A stretch of 26,176 nucleotides of DNA from Sulfurovum sp. Lineage in GTDB: Bacteria; Campylobacterota; Campylobacteria; Campylobacterales; Sulfurovaceae. Location of the stretch: positions 273-26,448 of the forward strand of contig JADGDL010000028.1 in NCBI GenBank assembly GCA_016744875.1, read 5' to 3'. The notes under the pieces were generated by a model. That model did not search any database and was not told the DNA's origin. It saw nothing but the letters and a program-made list of their open reading frames with translations. Made by a program: the position numbers and the translations under genes. Below, one piece after another: positions 1-6,802 of this stretch; within the stretch, counting starts at the first letter, position 1; every line of letters begins with the position of its first letter.

Positions 1-127
1 ATGTTTAAACATACTCTTCCTTTCTTTGGTCGGATAAAGAAGAAAGTTTAGCATTTAACCTCTTCAAATCCAAAAATTACAACTTTTTTCTTTCATTCTT
101 CAAAAAATTGCATTTCAGATTTAAATT
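1..127. other. Left-edge intergenic stretch, possible divergent start
   Basis: No complete gene lies here. On the minus strand an ATG at 12-10 is preceded at good spacing by a purine-rich AAAGGA, and another ATG at about 53 is preceded by GAAGAGG. Either could be the first codon of a divergent gene that runs off the left edge, but only a few codons are visible. On the plus strand a short open frame ends in TAG at 49-51 and could equally be the tail of an upstream gene. The remainder is AT-rich and would hold the promoter of the downstream GGDEF-EAL gene. Confidence 0.25.
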
Positions 128-2254
128 TTGGAAGAATTGGGGAAGTTGATCCTGACCTGGTGTATAGTTGTTATTTTATTAGTATCATATAGAATGTATA
201 TCGCCTATCAGTTCATGAGGGATAGGAAGAGAGATACGCTAACCGTATGGTATAGGAAATTTATTTTTTCTGCGTTGGCAACAGCTGTTACCTTTGGACT
301 TTTTTCATTTCTTTTTATCCCTCATCTTGAACCTTTCGGACAAATGTTTGCGGTTGCAGTAGTATTGGGAATGAGTTTTGGTGCCATTACCTCTTTACAT
401 ATAGATTACCGTTTATCTTTGTTATACATCAGTATCATTGTAATACCTGCTATCGTAACACTTTTTATGTACTCTCACAGTACTATATTTTATATTGTTC
501 CTCTTTTATTGATACTTTATTTTATGGCACAGTTGATACTTATTACAACAATGCATAATCAACGAATACAGATCGATAATCTGGAAAAAGATCAGAATGT
601 ATTGCATAATCTATTTAAAGAGTCCCCTTTAAGTATGTTTTCTTTTAATAAAAACCTGGAATTGACTGATTCAAATAAGCAGTTTGATCTGCTTTTTGGA
701 CATAACTCTAGGAGCTTAGTGGGTATGAACCTCAAAGATCTTCCTGATTCAAGGGCCGTTAATGTTATGGCCCAATCATTGGAAGATGGGAGTCAACGAT
801 ATGAAGGACCCTATATCTCTATCAAAGGTTCAGAGTTTTGGATAGATGCAAAGATTTCCCCTTATACTGATTCTCATGAGGAAGTGATTGGGGCTATTGC
901 TATTATAGAAGACAAAACAAAAGAGAGAGATGCTATAGCAGAACTTGAACATATCTCTGTACATGATACGCTTACAGAACTTTTTAACCGCAGAGGTTTT
1001 GAAAATTACATGAAGGAACTCATCCAAAAAGAGAAGCATAGCACCTATTACTCTTTGCTTTTTTATCTGGATCTAAATCAATTTAAGGGCATTAATGATT
1101 CTTTAGGACATAAAGTAGGGGACGAAGTACTTCTTTCTGTCGCACATCGTTTACAATATACAATGCAAGATGAGTGCAGTATCAGTCGTTTAGGTGGTGA
1201 TGAGTTCATTATTGTTATACCTCATTTTACCAGGAACAAAGATGAGGCACAAAATCATGCAAAAATATTTGGAAGACAGATCAAAATGATATTTAACGAT
1301 CCCTTCATCATTGATGATCTTCATCTTCATATCCAATCGAGTATAGGTATCATTATCATAGAGCCTGAGTATAGTAATATTGAAGAGATCATCCGTCATG
1401 CAGATATTACGATGTATCAGGCAAAAAAGACCAATGATCATCTTTCTTACTATGATGAAGCGTTAGATGAAAAACAAAAAGATCTGTTTGTCTTACAGCA
1501 TGACTTGGCATATGCTGCAGAAAATGGACAATTAGATATGTTTTTTCAGCCTATAGTACGTATGTATGATGATGAATTACTATCTGCAGAGGCGCTTATC
1601 CGATGGGAACACCCTGAAAAAGGTATGATGAATCCTAGTGAATTCATCCCTTTAGCAATCAAAGCAGGATTACTTTCCAATATTACATGGTGGATCATAG
1701 ACAGGGTCTGTAAGGTGATACGATCATGGAAAGATACAGGTGCCTGGGATCTTAATTATGTTTCTATCAATATCAATGCCCAACAGCTTATAGAACAGAA
1801 TTTTGCAAAAGAGTTTTTGAAAATGCTACAAAAAAATGGTATTGAAACATCTGATATTATGATAGAGATCACAGAACGTTCTCTTATTGATAGTTTTGAC
1901 AGTACACAAAATGTGATCAATGAATTACGTTATCAAGGTATTAAATGTGCTATTGATGATTTTGGTATAGGCTATTCATCGCTTTCATATTTGAAAAAAC
2001 TTTCTTTCAATACCCTCAAGATCGATAAAGCATTTATACAAGATATCATAGGAAATCCGGATGAAGTTACTATGGTTAAAACAATACTGGATATCGGGAG
2101 ACAGTTTAATTATAATATTATTATTGAGGGTATTGAAGATATAAAGCAAAAAGAGGTCCTTCTTGCTTTGGATGATGAATTAAGTTATCAAGGTTTTTAT
2201 TTTTCTAAACCGGTGCATGCTGATGCGTTTAGAAAACACTTTTTAGTAAATTAA
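128..2254 (+). CDS. Membrane PAS-GGDEF-EAL c-di-GMP signalling protein
   Basis: Bifunctional-type cyclic-di-GMP enzyme: GGDEF domains make c-di-GMP from GTP and EAL domains hydrolyse it. Seen: about five hydrophobic segments in residues 1-140, a PAS-like stretch at about 160-270, an intact GGDEF motif at 356-360 and an intact EAL motif at 488-490. Downstream EAL residues are also present (EITER, IDDFGIGYSS, LKIDKAF, EGIE, QGFYF), so phosphodiesterase activity is plausible. The RxxD inhibitory site that normally lies five residues before GGDEF is replaced by QDEC, so product inhibition through that site is not expected. All plausible starts are non-standard: TTG at 128 has no ribosome site, TTG at 146 has GGAAGA nine bases upstream and looks best, and the first ATG is at 194 inside the first membrane helix. 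The gene converges on rsmD with only 9 bases between them and no obvious terminator. The input signal is unknown. Confidence 0.9.
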   Translation: MEELGKLILTWCIVVILLVSYRMYIAYQFMRDRKRDTLTVWYRKFIFSALATAVTFGLFSFLFIPHLEPFGQMFAVAVVLGMSFGAITSLHIDYRLSLLYISIIVIPAIVTLFMYSHSTIFYIVPLLLILYFMAQLILITTMHNQRIQIDNLEKDQNVLHNLFKESPLSMFSFNKNLELTDSNKQFDLLFGHNSRSLVGMNLKDLPDSRAVNVMAQSLEDGSQRYEGPYISIKGSEFWIDAKISPYTDSHEEVIGAIAIIEDKTKERDAIAELEHISVHDTLTELFNRRGFENYMKELIQKEKHSTYYSLLFYLDLNQFKGINDSLGHKVGDEVLLSVAHRLQYTMQDECSISRLGGDEFIIVIPHFTRNKDEAQNHAKIFGRQIKMIFNDPFIIDDLHLHIQSSIGIIIIEPEYSNIEEIIRHADITMYQAKKTNDHLSYYDEALDEKQKDLFVLQHDLAYAAENGQLDMFFQPIVRMYDDELLSAEALIRWEHPEKGMMNPSEFIPLAIKAGLLSNITWWIIDRVCKVIRSWKDTGAWDLNYVSININAQQLIEQNFAKEFLKMLQKNGIETSDIMIEITERSLIDSFDSTQNVINELRYQGIKCAIDDFGIGYSSLSYLKKLSFNTLKIDKAFIQDIIGNPDEVTMVKTILDIGRQFNYNIIIEGIEDIKQKEVLLALDDELSYQGFYFSKPVHADAFRKHFLVN

Positions 2255-2263
2255 TACAGTGCG

Positions 2264-2866
2264 TTAAACTGGCTTATAGTAGGTCATAGTACTGCGACCA
2301 AACTTTTTACGTTTTTGCAATCTCAAAGAACCAATGTTATCTGGCATATCCAAACTTGACATATGTTCTACGATGACCATCTCACATACTTGGGGTTCAA
2401 TGCTCTCTATAAGAGTGATGGTTTTGTCATAGATGTCATCCATACCATCTCTTGTAGAAAAGGGAGGATCAAAGTAGAAGTAGGTTTTTTCATCTGATTT
2501 TTTTACTAAATTGTAAACGGTACTGAATTTTTCAAAACTGTCACCATAGAAGGTATGGCATTTTGAAGGATCTATACGTTTTACATTACCTTCTAAGCAG
2601 TGAAAAGCTGTCGTATTGTACTCCATAAAGTAACATTGTGAAGCACCACGACTCAGTGCTTCAAGTCCTATGGAACCTGAACCTGAAAAAACTTCAACAA
2701 AATTTTTATCGATGATGTCAAATTGAAGGGTGTTGAATAGTGATTCTTTTAAGATGCCTTTTGAACTCCGTGTGGTGAAGATGTCAGGTATTTCTATCTT
2801 CTTTCCTTTATGCGTTCCTGCATTGATCGTTGTTGTAAATATTTTTATTTTTTCTTTATGTTTCAT
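2264..2866 (-). CDS. rsmD: 16S rRNA (guanine(966)-N2)-methyltransferase RsmD
   Basis: SAM-dependent methyltransferase that modifies G966 of 16S rRNA (E. coli numbering) during small-subunit assembly. Seen: an N-terminal AGTHKGKKI stretch typical of RsmD, a TTRSSKGILKESLFN segment matching the family TRPT..R.RESLFN signature, the SAM-binding motif VFSGSGSIGLEA at 59-70, and the catalytic DPPF at 133-136. The length of 200 residues is normal. It is the last gene of a minus-strand group with the acetyltransferase and the NlpC/P60 gene; a 59-base gap with a long imperfect hairpin separates it from the acetyltransferase. No strong ribosome site precedes the ATG, so the start is supported mainly by family length. 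Function is known for the family and inferred here from the motifs. Confidence 0.9.
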   Translation of the reverse strand: MKHKEKIKIFTTTINAGTHKGKKIEIPDIFTTRSSKGILKESLFNTLQFDIIDKNFVEVFSGSGSIGLEALSRGASQCYFMEYNTTAFHCLEGNVKRIDPSKCHTFYGDSFEKFSTVYNLVKKSDEKTYFYFDPPFSTRDGMDDIYDKTITLIESIEPQVCEMVIVEHMSSLDMPDNIGSLRLQKRKKFGRSTMTYYKPV

Positions 2867-2891
2867 GCTTGGATTTTATCTTAATGTCAAT

Positions 2892-2939
2892 TAAGGGAAC
2901 CTCTAATTATGGGTATGACCTATTATCAGAGTTCCCTTA
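2892..2939 (-). repeat. Long imperfect hairpin overlapping the acetyltransferase stop
   Basis: Arms at 2892-2904 (TAAGGGAACCTCT) and 2928-2939 (AGAGTTCCCTTA) pair along 12 positions with one bulged base and a 23-base loop. The right arm contains the last codons of the acetyltransferase gene, whose stop is at 2926-2928. No T-run follows on either strand, so this is not a standard intrinsic terminator. It lies in the presumed transcript between the acetyltransferase and rsmD and could be a processing or stability element. Confidence 0.5.
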
Positions 2940-3534
2940 GACCTTGAATGTTATCAGAACAGATGTATGGCATGGCTGCCTTGATCTTTGTCTCAGTCCA
3001 GTCCCACCATTTCAATTTGAGTAGTTCCTCTCTTTGCTTTTCATTAAAACGATATTTGATAATGATAGCTGGATTCCCTCCAACCACTGCGTAGGGTGGA
3101 ACATCTTTTACAACTACTGCACGTGCTGCAACAACAGCACCTGACCCTATGGTGACCCCAGCCATTATCATAGCTTCAGAACCTATCCAGACATCATTAC
3201 CTATGCGGGTATCACCGGATCTTTTGTAAGCATTCACGGATCTTTTAAATATATTGGCTTGATAATAAAAAGGAAAAGTACTTACCCAGTCTATATTGTG
3301 TCCCTGATTACCTGCCATCATAAATACAGCACCTGAACCAATGGAACAATACTTACCGATGATAAGTTTATCTACATCTTTACTTTTTTTATCTAAGTAT
3401 CGCACACAGTGTTCAAAGCGATGTCTATGGTGGTAACCGGAGTAATAGCTAAAAACACCTGCTGAAATATTTGGATGGGTTACTGTTTCACAGAGCAACT
3501 GGGAAGAAAACTCATTTTGAAAATAATTATCCAA
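2926..3534 (-). CDS. CatB/Vat-type xenobiotic O-acetyltransferase
   Basis: Left-handed beta-helix acetyltransferase of the type B chloramphenicol acetyltransferase (CatB/Vat) family, which transfers acetyl from acetyl-CoA to hydroxyls of drugs or sugars. Seen: the family N-terminus (NYF...LL), YYSGY at about 30-34, DKLIIGKYCSIGSGA at about 55-69, MAGNQGH with the catalytic histidine at residue 79 (the position I recall for CatB), the hexapeptide-repeat block GNDVWIGSEAMIMAGV, and the tail KWWDW...KIKAAMP. Length is 202 residues against about 210 for CatB. I see resemblance along the whole protein, not only in the repeats. It is three bases downstream of the NlpC/P60 gene, so probably co-transcribed. 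The real substrate is unknown; chromosomal relatives may act on cell-envelope sugars rather than antibiotics. Confidence 0.88.
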   Translation of the reverse strand: MDNYFQNEFSSQLLCETVTHPNISAGVFSYYSGYHHRHRFEHCVRYLDKKSKDVDKLIIGKYCSIGSGAVFMMAGNQGHNIDWVSTFPFYYQANIFKRSVNAYKRSGDTRIGNDVWIGSEAMIMAGVTIGSGAVVAARAVVVKDVPPYAVVGGNPAIIIKYRFNEKQREELLKLKWWDWTETKIKAAMPYICSDNIQGLREL

Positions 3535-3537
3535 AGT

Positions 3538-4869
3538 TTAAAAGTTCACTATTGTTTGAAGTGTATTGATAAGCTTACTTTTTTCTCTGACATCTGCACG
3601 TTCCTTGCCGGGTTCTGTTGATGTGATGATAGTACGTCCTGTGATGATCTTGGTTTTGTCATTTTTTCGTATACCCCAGTAGGTATGCATGATGACAGGT
3701 TCACCCTTAAATTCACCGAGGTAAAGAACGATATGCCCTGGGACATGTAGTAGAGAACGGAAAGGTTGTGCATCTTTGATGATCTTTTTCTTTTTTTTCT
3801 TTTTTGCAAGACCGGCTATGTTGATGTTGTCTCCGTCTTTGACCTGTTTCCCAGAGTTACGACGTAAAAAGATACCAAATGCTCCTAAAAAGTCTCTTGT
3901 GGTAGCCGAACAGTCGCGACACTCATAACTACCACCCCAACCGTAAGGTTCTCCATAAAACTCTTTTGCCAGCATGGAAACATTCTTGGCAGTGAAAGGC
4001 AGAGGTTTTTTTGCAATGATGTTTGCTTTATCAACTACTGCTTTTACTTTTACGATGTCAGCTCTTCCTTTAGTATCACGTGAGGCAGTGAGATAGTGTT
4101 CATTATCCTTATCTATAGGAAAGAGGGCACCAATTTTGACTATGGAGAGAGGTTTGTTATCTTCATAGAGTCGCAGATCATCTTTAATAACCATGGCATA
4201 ATTATCATTTTTAAATGTCTTGATGAAGTCTTGACTGACCAGAGCAAGATCAGATGTTTTTATCCATCCAAAAGCGTAGGATGCCCGTACAAATGCCCAA
4301 CGATTATCTTTAGAGAAATGTGAGATATAAAGAGGTATATTTATATGTAGGGCTGAGTTTTGGTTATAATCGAAAGGAAAGCCTTCACCCGTCTTTTTTG
4401 GGTCTCTGAAGTAGGCTGAAGTAGTTGGTAGTGCTTTAACATTTGTACGCTTTATAGTTATGGCTTTATATTTTTTACTATCAACGTTGTCATAGTCAGC
4501 ATTAGCTATCCATTTATCATATACTGAAGCAGGTATGACTTTCCCTTTTTCTTTGTAGATAGGTTTTTTTGTAACAAATCTTATCTCCCATCCAAAATCT
4601 TTGTCAGGTATATCCAATTTTGTGAGAGTCCAGGGTTTGAAGTATTTTTCATTAAATTTTTTATCAAGCTCAAGTTGTTCTTTTTTAGAAAAAGGTTTGA
4701 TCTGGTCCGCATAATAGGCTGGATTTTGAGGTATACGTTTCATGTCTGCTACAGAGTTCTTTGGCATACGGTCTATTTTACTTTTTTCACGTTTATGCTC
4801 TTTAAGCACATAGTCTGCTTGTAAAGCTGTAAAAGAGAAGAGTATTACTAAAATTAATTTTTGATACAT
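3538..4869 (-). CDS. Exported SH3-domain NlpC/P60 cell-wall peptidase
   Basis: Predicted periplasmic peptidoglycan peptidase; characterised NlpC/P60 enzymes with paired SH3b domains cleave stem-peptide bonds such as gamma-D-Glu-diamino acid. Seen: a signal peptide at 1-18 (ending ALQA), an N-terminal NlpC/P60-associated region at about 40-95, SH3b-like segments at about 130-290 (RTNVKALPT, FVRASYAFGWIKTSDL), and a catalytic domain with DCS (Cys320), GHIVLYLG (His379) and MHTYWG (His395), consistent with the family's Cys-His-His triad. A run of seven lysines at 356-362 lies between the Cys and the first His. The ATG has no clear ribosome site. It heads a minus-strand group with the acetyltransferase and rsmD. 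The class is well supported; the exact bond cleaved is inferred. Confidence 0.85.
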   Translation of the reverse strand: MYQKLILVILFSFTALQADYVLKEHKREKSKIDRMPKNSVADMKRIPQNPAYYADQIKPFSKKEQLELDKKFNEKYFKPWTLTKLDIPDKDFGWEIRFVTKKPIYKEKGKVIPASVYDKWIANADYDNVDSKKYKAITIKRTNVKALPTTSAYFRDPKKTGEGFPFDYNQNSALHINIPLYISHFSKDNRWAFVRASYAFGWIKTSDLALVSQDFIKTFKNDNYAMVIKDDLRLYEDNKPLSIVKIGALFPIDKDNEHYLTASRDTKGRADIVKVKAVVDKANIIAKKPLPFTAKNVSMLAKEFYGEPYGWGGSYECRDCSATTRDFLGAFGIFLRRNSGKQVKDGDNINIAGLAKKKKKKKIIKDAQPFRSLLHVPGHIVLYLGEFKGEPVIMHTYWGIRKNDKTKIITGRTIITSTEPGKERADVREKSKLINTLQTIVNF

Positions 4870-4948
4870 AGGTTTTGACTTTATATTTATATTTTTACAA
4901 TCATAAAGTATTTTAGTTAACGATAGGTATATTCATAGGGGCTTTATA

Positions 4949-4997
4949 CAAAGATAAATTGCCCTCCAATGGTATAAAAGGGATCATGGAGGACAAT
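4949..4997 (-). terminator. Candidate terminator after the DUF2062 gene
   Basis: Arms at 4958-4968 (ATTGCCCTCCA) and 4987-4997 (TGGAGGACAAT) form 11 pairs; read as minus-strand RNA the only irregularity is a G-U pair. A modest T-rich tail follows on the minus strand (TTTATCTTTG). It lies about 80 bases after the stop of the DUF2062 gene. The 18-base loop is long for an intrinsic terminator. The rest of 4870-5079 is AT-rich and shows nothing else I can name. Confidence 0.45.
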
Positions 4998-5079
4998 GTC
5001 TTTTCTTCCATTAAGACAATGATATTATCATATAGAAGTGTTAAATTAGTGTTAATTTCTTTTATTTACTTGAGCTAGA

Positions 5080-5601
5080 TCAAATTTCTATGTCTTCACG
5101 CATTTTACTTTTTCTTGAGCGCTTTATTTCATTTTTTTCTTTATGCACTGATTTGATCCATAGCCAGTTTACAAGGAAGTAGACCATGGTTGAGACTATA
5201 ATTGAATAGAACGCTGTACCCGTATAGAGTGGAATGATAATATCATCAAAGTGTTCAGAGAACCACTCCATAGTAAGTTCTATATCTTCAATACCTTCTC
5301 TACCCAATATAATGTTTCCCGTAAGATACTCCAAATAATACATCGGTGGCATAGTAAAAGGATTAGAAAGCCAAACCATAGAGATAGCTATAGGTACATT
5401 AAAACGAAAAAGAGGGGTGGTGATCATCACGCCAAGCATCTGCATAGGCATGGGGATAAATGCCCAAAAAAGACCTATAAGTATACCTCTACTGATTGAT
5501 TTTCTGTTTACACTCAGGTATTCTCTGGGAAGATTATACTTTTCTATAAATTTGTCAAGTTTTGAACCTGAAGATTTTTTCTTGAACACTTTTCGCATCA
5601 T
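5080..5601 (-). CDS. DUF2062 family inner-membrane protein
   Basis: Small integral membrane protein of the DUF2062 family, whose biochemical role is not established. Seen: a basic N-terminus (KKKSSGSK), a hydrophobic pair at about 38-85 containing the family-like stretch SNPFTMPPMYY, another membrane segment at about 125-150 (YTGTAFYSIIVSTMVYFLV), and a highly charged C-terminal tail (KEKNEIKRSRKSK). It is a single gene, divergent from prs, with a perfect 12-base palindrome 21-32 bases upstream of the start. Two adjacent ATG codons make the exact start ambiguous by one codon; GGA lies upstream. Possibly terminated by the hairpin at 4958-4997. Confidence 0.8.
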   Translation of the reverse strand: MMRKVFKKKSSGSKLDKFIEKYNLPREYLSVNRKSISRGILIGLFWAFIPMPMQMLGVMITTPLFRFNVPIAISMVWLSNPFTMPPMYYLEYLTGNIILGREGIEDIELTMEWFSEHFDDIIIPLYTGTAFYSIIVSTMVYFLVNWLWIKSVHKEKNEIKRSRKSKMREDIEI

Positions 5602-5621
5602 TTGTATCCATCGTTATATAT

Positions 5622-5633
5622 TGTAATATTACA
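5622..5633. promoter_or_regulatory. Perfect palindrome between DUF2062 gene and prs
   Basis: TGTAATATTACA reads the same on both strands. It sits 21-32 bases before the DUF2062 start and about 90 bases before the prs start, overlapping where the minus-strand promoter should be. It could be an operator for a dimeric regulator; no regulator is identified. Confidence 0.35.
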
Positions 5634-5725
5634 TATTAGTGTAGTAGTAGAGAGCTTTAAATCCCCTTTTTATCAAGTTTTGTGTAAAATACAAACTATA
5701 AATTATGCATAAAAGGTACACATAC

Positions 5726-6664
5726 ATGAGTGGATATATGATTTTTTCGGGAACATCAAACCCTGAGCTCTCTGAAGAGATAGCAAAGTATTTAGAACAA
5801 CCTCTCTCAAAGGCAACGATCAATCGTTTTTCAGATGGTGAGATCTCTGTAAAAATTTCAGAATCAGTGCGTGGTAAAGATGTATTTATTATACAACCAA
5901 CCTCGGCACCGGCGAATGATCATTTAATGGAACTTCTTATTATGACAGATGCACTTAAACGTTCTTCTGCTAATTCAATCACAGCAGTTGTACCTTATTA
6001 CGGGTATGCAAGACAGGACAGAAAGGCTGCACCAAGAGTACCTATCACAGCGAAGCTTGTAGCAAACCTCATGGAAAGTTCAGGTATCACTCGTATGGTG
6101 ACTGTGGATCTTCATGCTTCTCAGATACAAGGATTTTTTGACATTCCTGTAGACAACCTTTATGGTGCTATCTTATTTATGGACTATATTAGAGCAAAAA
6201 AGTTTAAAAACCCAATCATTGCTTCTCCAGATATCGGTGGTGTGGCAAGAGCAAGATATTTTGCCAATAAACTGGGCCTGGATATGGTGATCGTTGATAA
6301 GAGACGTGAAAAAGCCAATGAGTCTGAAGTAATGAATATCATTGGTGAAGTAGCTGGTAAAGATGTCATTCTCATCGATGATATGGTAGATACTGCAGGA
6401 ACGATGGTAAAAGCTGCATCTGCACTTAAAAACCTTGGCGCTACTTCAGTTATGGCATGTTGTACACACCCGGTACTTTCCGGTCCCGCATATGAGCGTA
6501 TAGCAGAGGGTGAGCTAGATGAGCTTGTTGTTGCAAACACTATTCCTATGGGTGAAACTTGTGATAAGATCAAAATGCTTTCAACAGCACCGATGCTTGG
6601 TGAAGTGATAAGAAGAGTAAACAACAATGAAAGTGTCAATTCACTTTTTGAAACAAATACATAG
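5726..6664 (+). CDS. prs: Ribose-phosphate pyrophosphokinase (PRPP synthase)
   Basis: Makes phosphoribosyl pyrophosphate from ribose 5-phosphate and ATP, feeding nucleotide, histidine, tryptophan and NAD synthesis in the cytosol. Seen: FSDGEISVKI near the N-terminus, YYGYARQDRK (ATP site), VTVDLHASQIQGFFDIPVDN, VIVDKRR, and the PRPP loop ILIDDMVDTAGTM. Length from this start is 312 residues, normal for class I enzymes. I chose the ATG at 5726 because MSGYMIFSG matches the usual beginning of epsilonproteobacterial Prs and AAAGG lies about ten bases upstream; an in-frame ATG at 5705 would add seven residues without a ribosome site. It is expressed separately from the divergent DUF2062 gene. A weak hairpin with a T-run follows at 6675-6704. 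Confidence 0.97.
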   Translation: MSGYMIFSGTSNPELSEEIAKYLEQPLSKATINRFSDGEISVKISESVRGKDVFIIQPTSAPANDHLMELLIMTDALKRSSANSITAVVPYYGYARQDRKAAPRVPITAKLVANLMESSGITRMVTVDLHASQIQGFFDIPVDNLYGAILFMDYIRAKKFKNPIIASPDIGGVARARYFANKLGLDMVIVDKRREKANESEVMNIIGEVAGKDVILIDDMVDTAGTMVKAASALKNLGATSVMACCTHPVLSGPAYERIAEGELDELVVANTIPMGETCDKIKMLSTAPMLGEVIRRVNNNESVNSLFETNT

Positions 6665-6674
6665 TAGATAAGAT

Positions 6675-6704
6675 CGCTTCATTGTGAAGTGAATAATATT
6701 TTTT
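6675..6704 (+). terminator. Weak candidate terminator after prs
   Basis: CGCTTCA (6675-6681) pairs with TGAAGTG (6685-6691) around a three-base loop, including one G-T pair. Six T's follow at 6699-6704, but seven bases separate them from the stem, which is long for an intrinsic terminator. It may only partly separate prs from lepA. Confidence 0.35.
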
Positions 6705-6720
6705 ATTACGACAAGTCGCA

Positions 6721-6777
6721 TGAGCCAACTGTTTAAGTTGTCTCAGTGACAACGAAGTTTTGTTGGGCTTTGCCCAA
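6721..6777 (+). promoter_or_regulatory. lepA leader with competing hairpins
   Basis: Three stems lie upstream of lepA. Hairpin A is TGAGCCAACT (6721-6730) with AGTTGTCTCA (6736-6745), nine of ten pairs. Hairpin B is GTTGTC (6737-6742) with GACAAC (6748-6753), perfect. A and B share bases 6737-6745 and cannot form together. Hairpin C is TTGGGC (6763-6768) with GCCCAA (6772-6777), perfect, 14 bases before the ribosome site at 6791. This looks like a leader that could switch, but no ligand or regulator is identifiable. Confidence 0.4.
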
Positions 6778-6802
6778 AAAACATTCTATCAAAGGAAACA
6801 CA

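Noticed and set aside
2872..2890. TTGACA-like -35 before rsmD on the minus strand
   Set aside because: The only -10-like sequence is 4-6 bases away, far from the required spacing of about 17.
3549..3809. 86-codon minus-strand frame overlapping the 3' part of the NlpC/P60 gene
   Set aside because: No homology and no ribosome site; treated only as a possible slippage product, not a gene.
6184..6639. 151-codon minus-strand frame inside prs
   Set aside because: Ser/Thr/Ile-rich translation with no family, fully antisense to a conserved essential gene.
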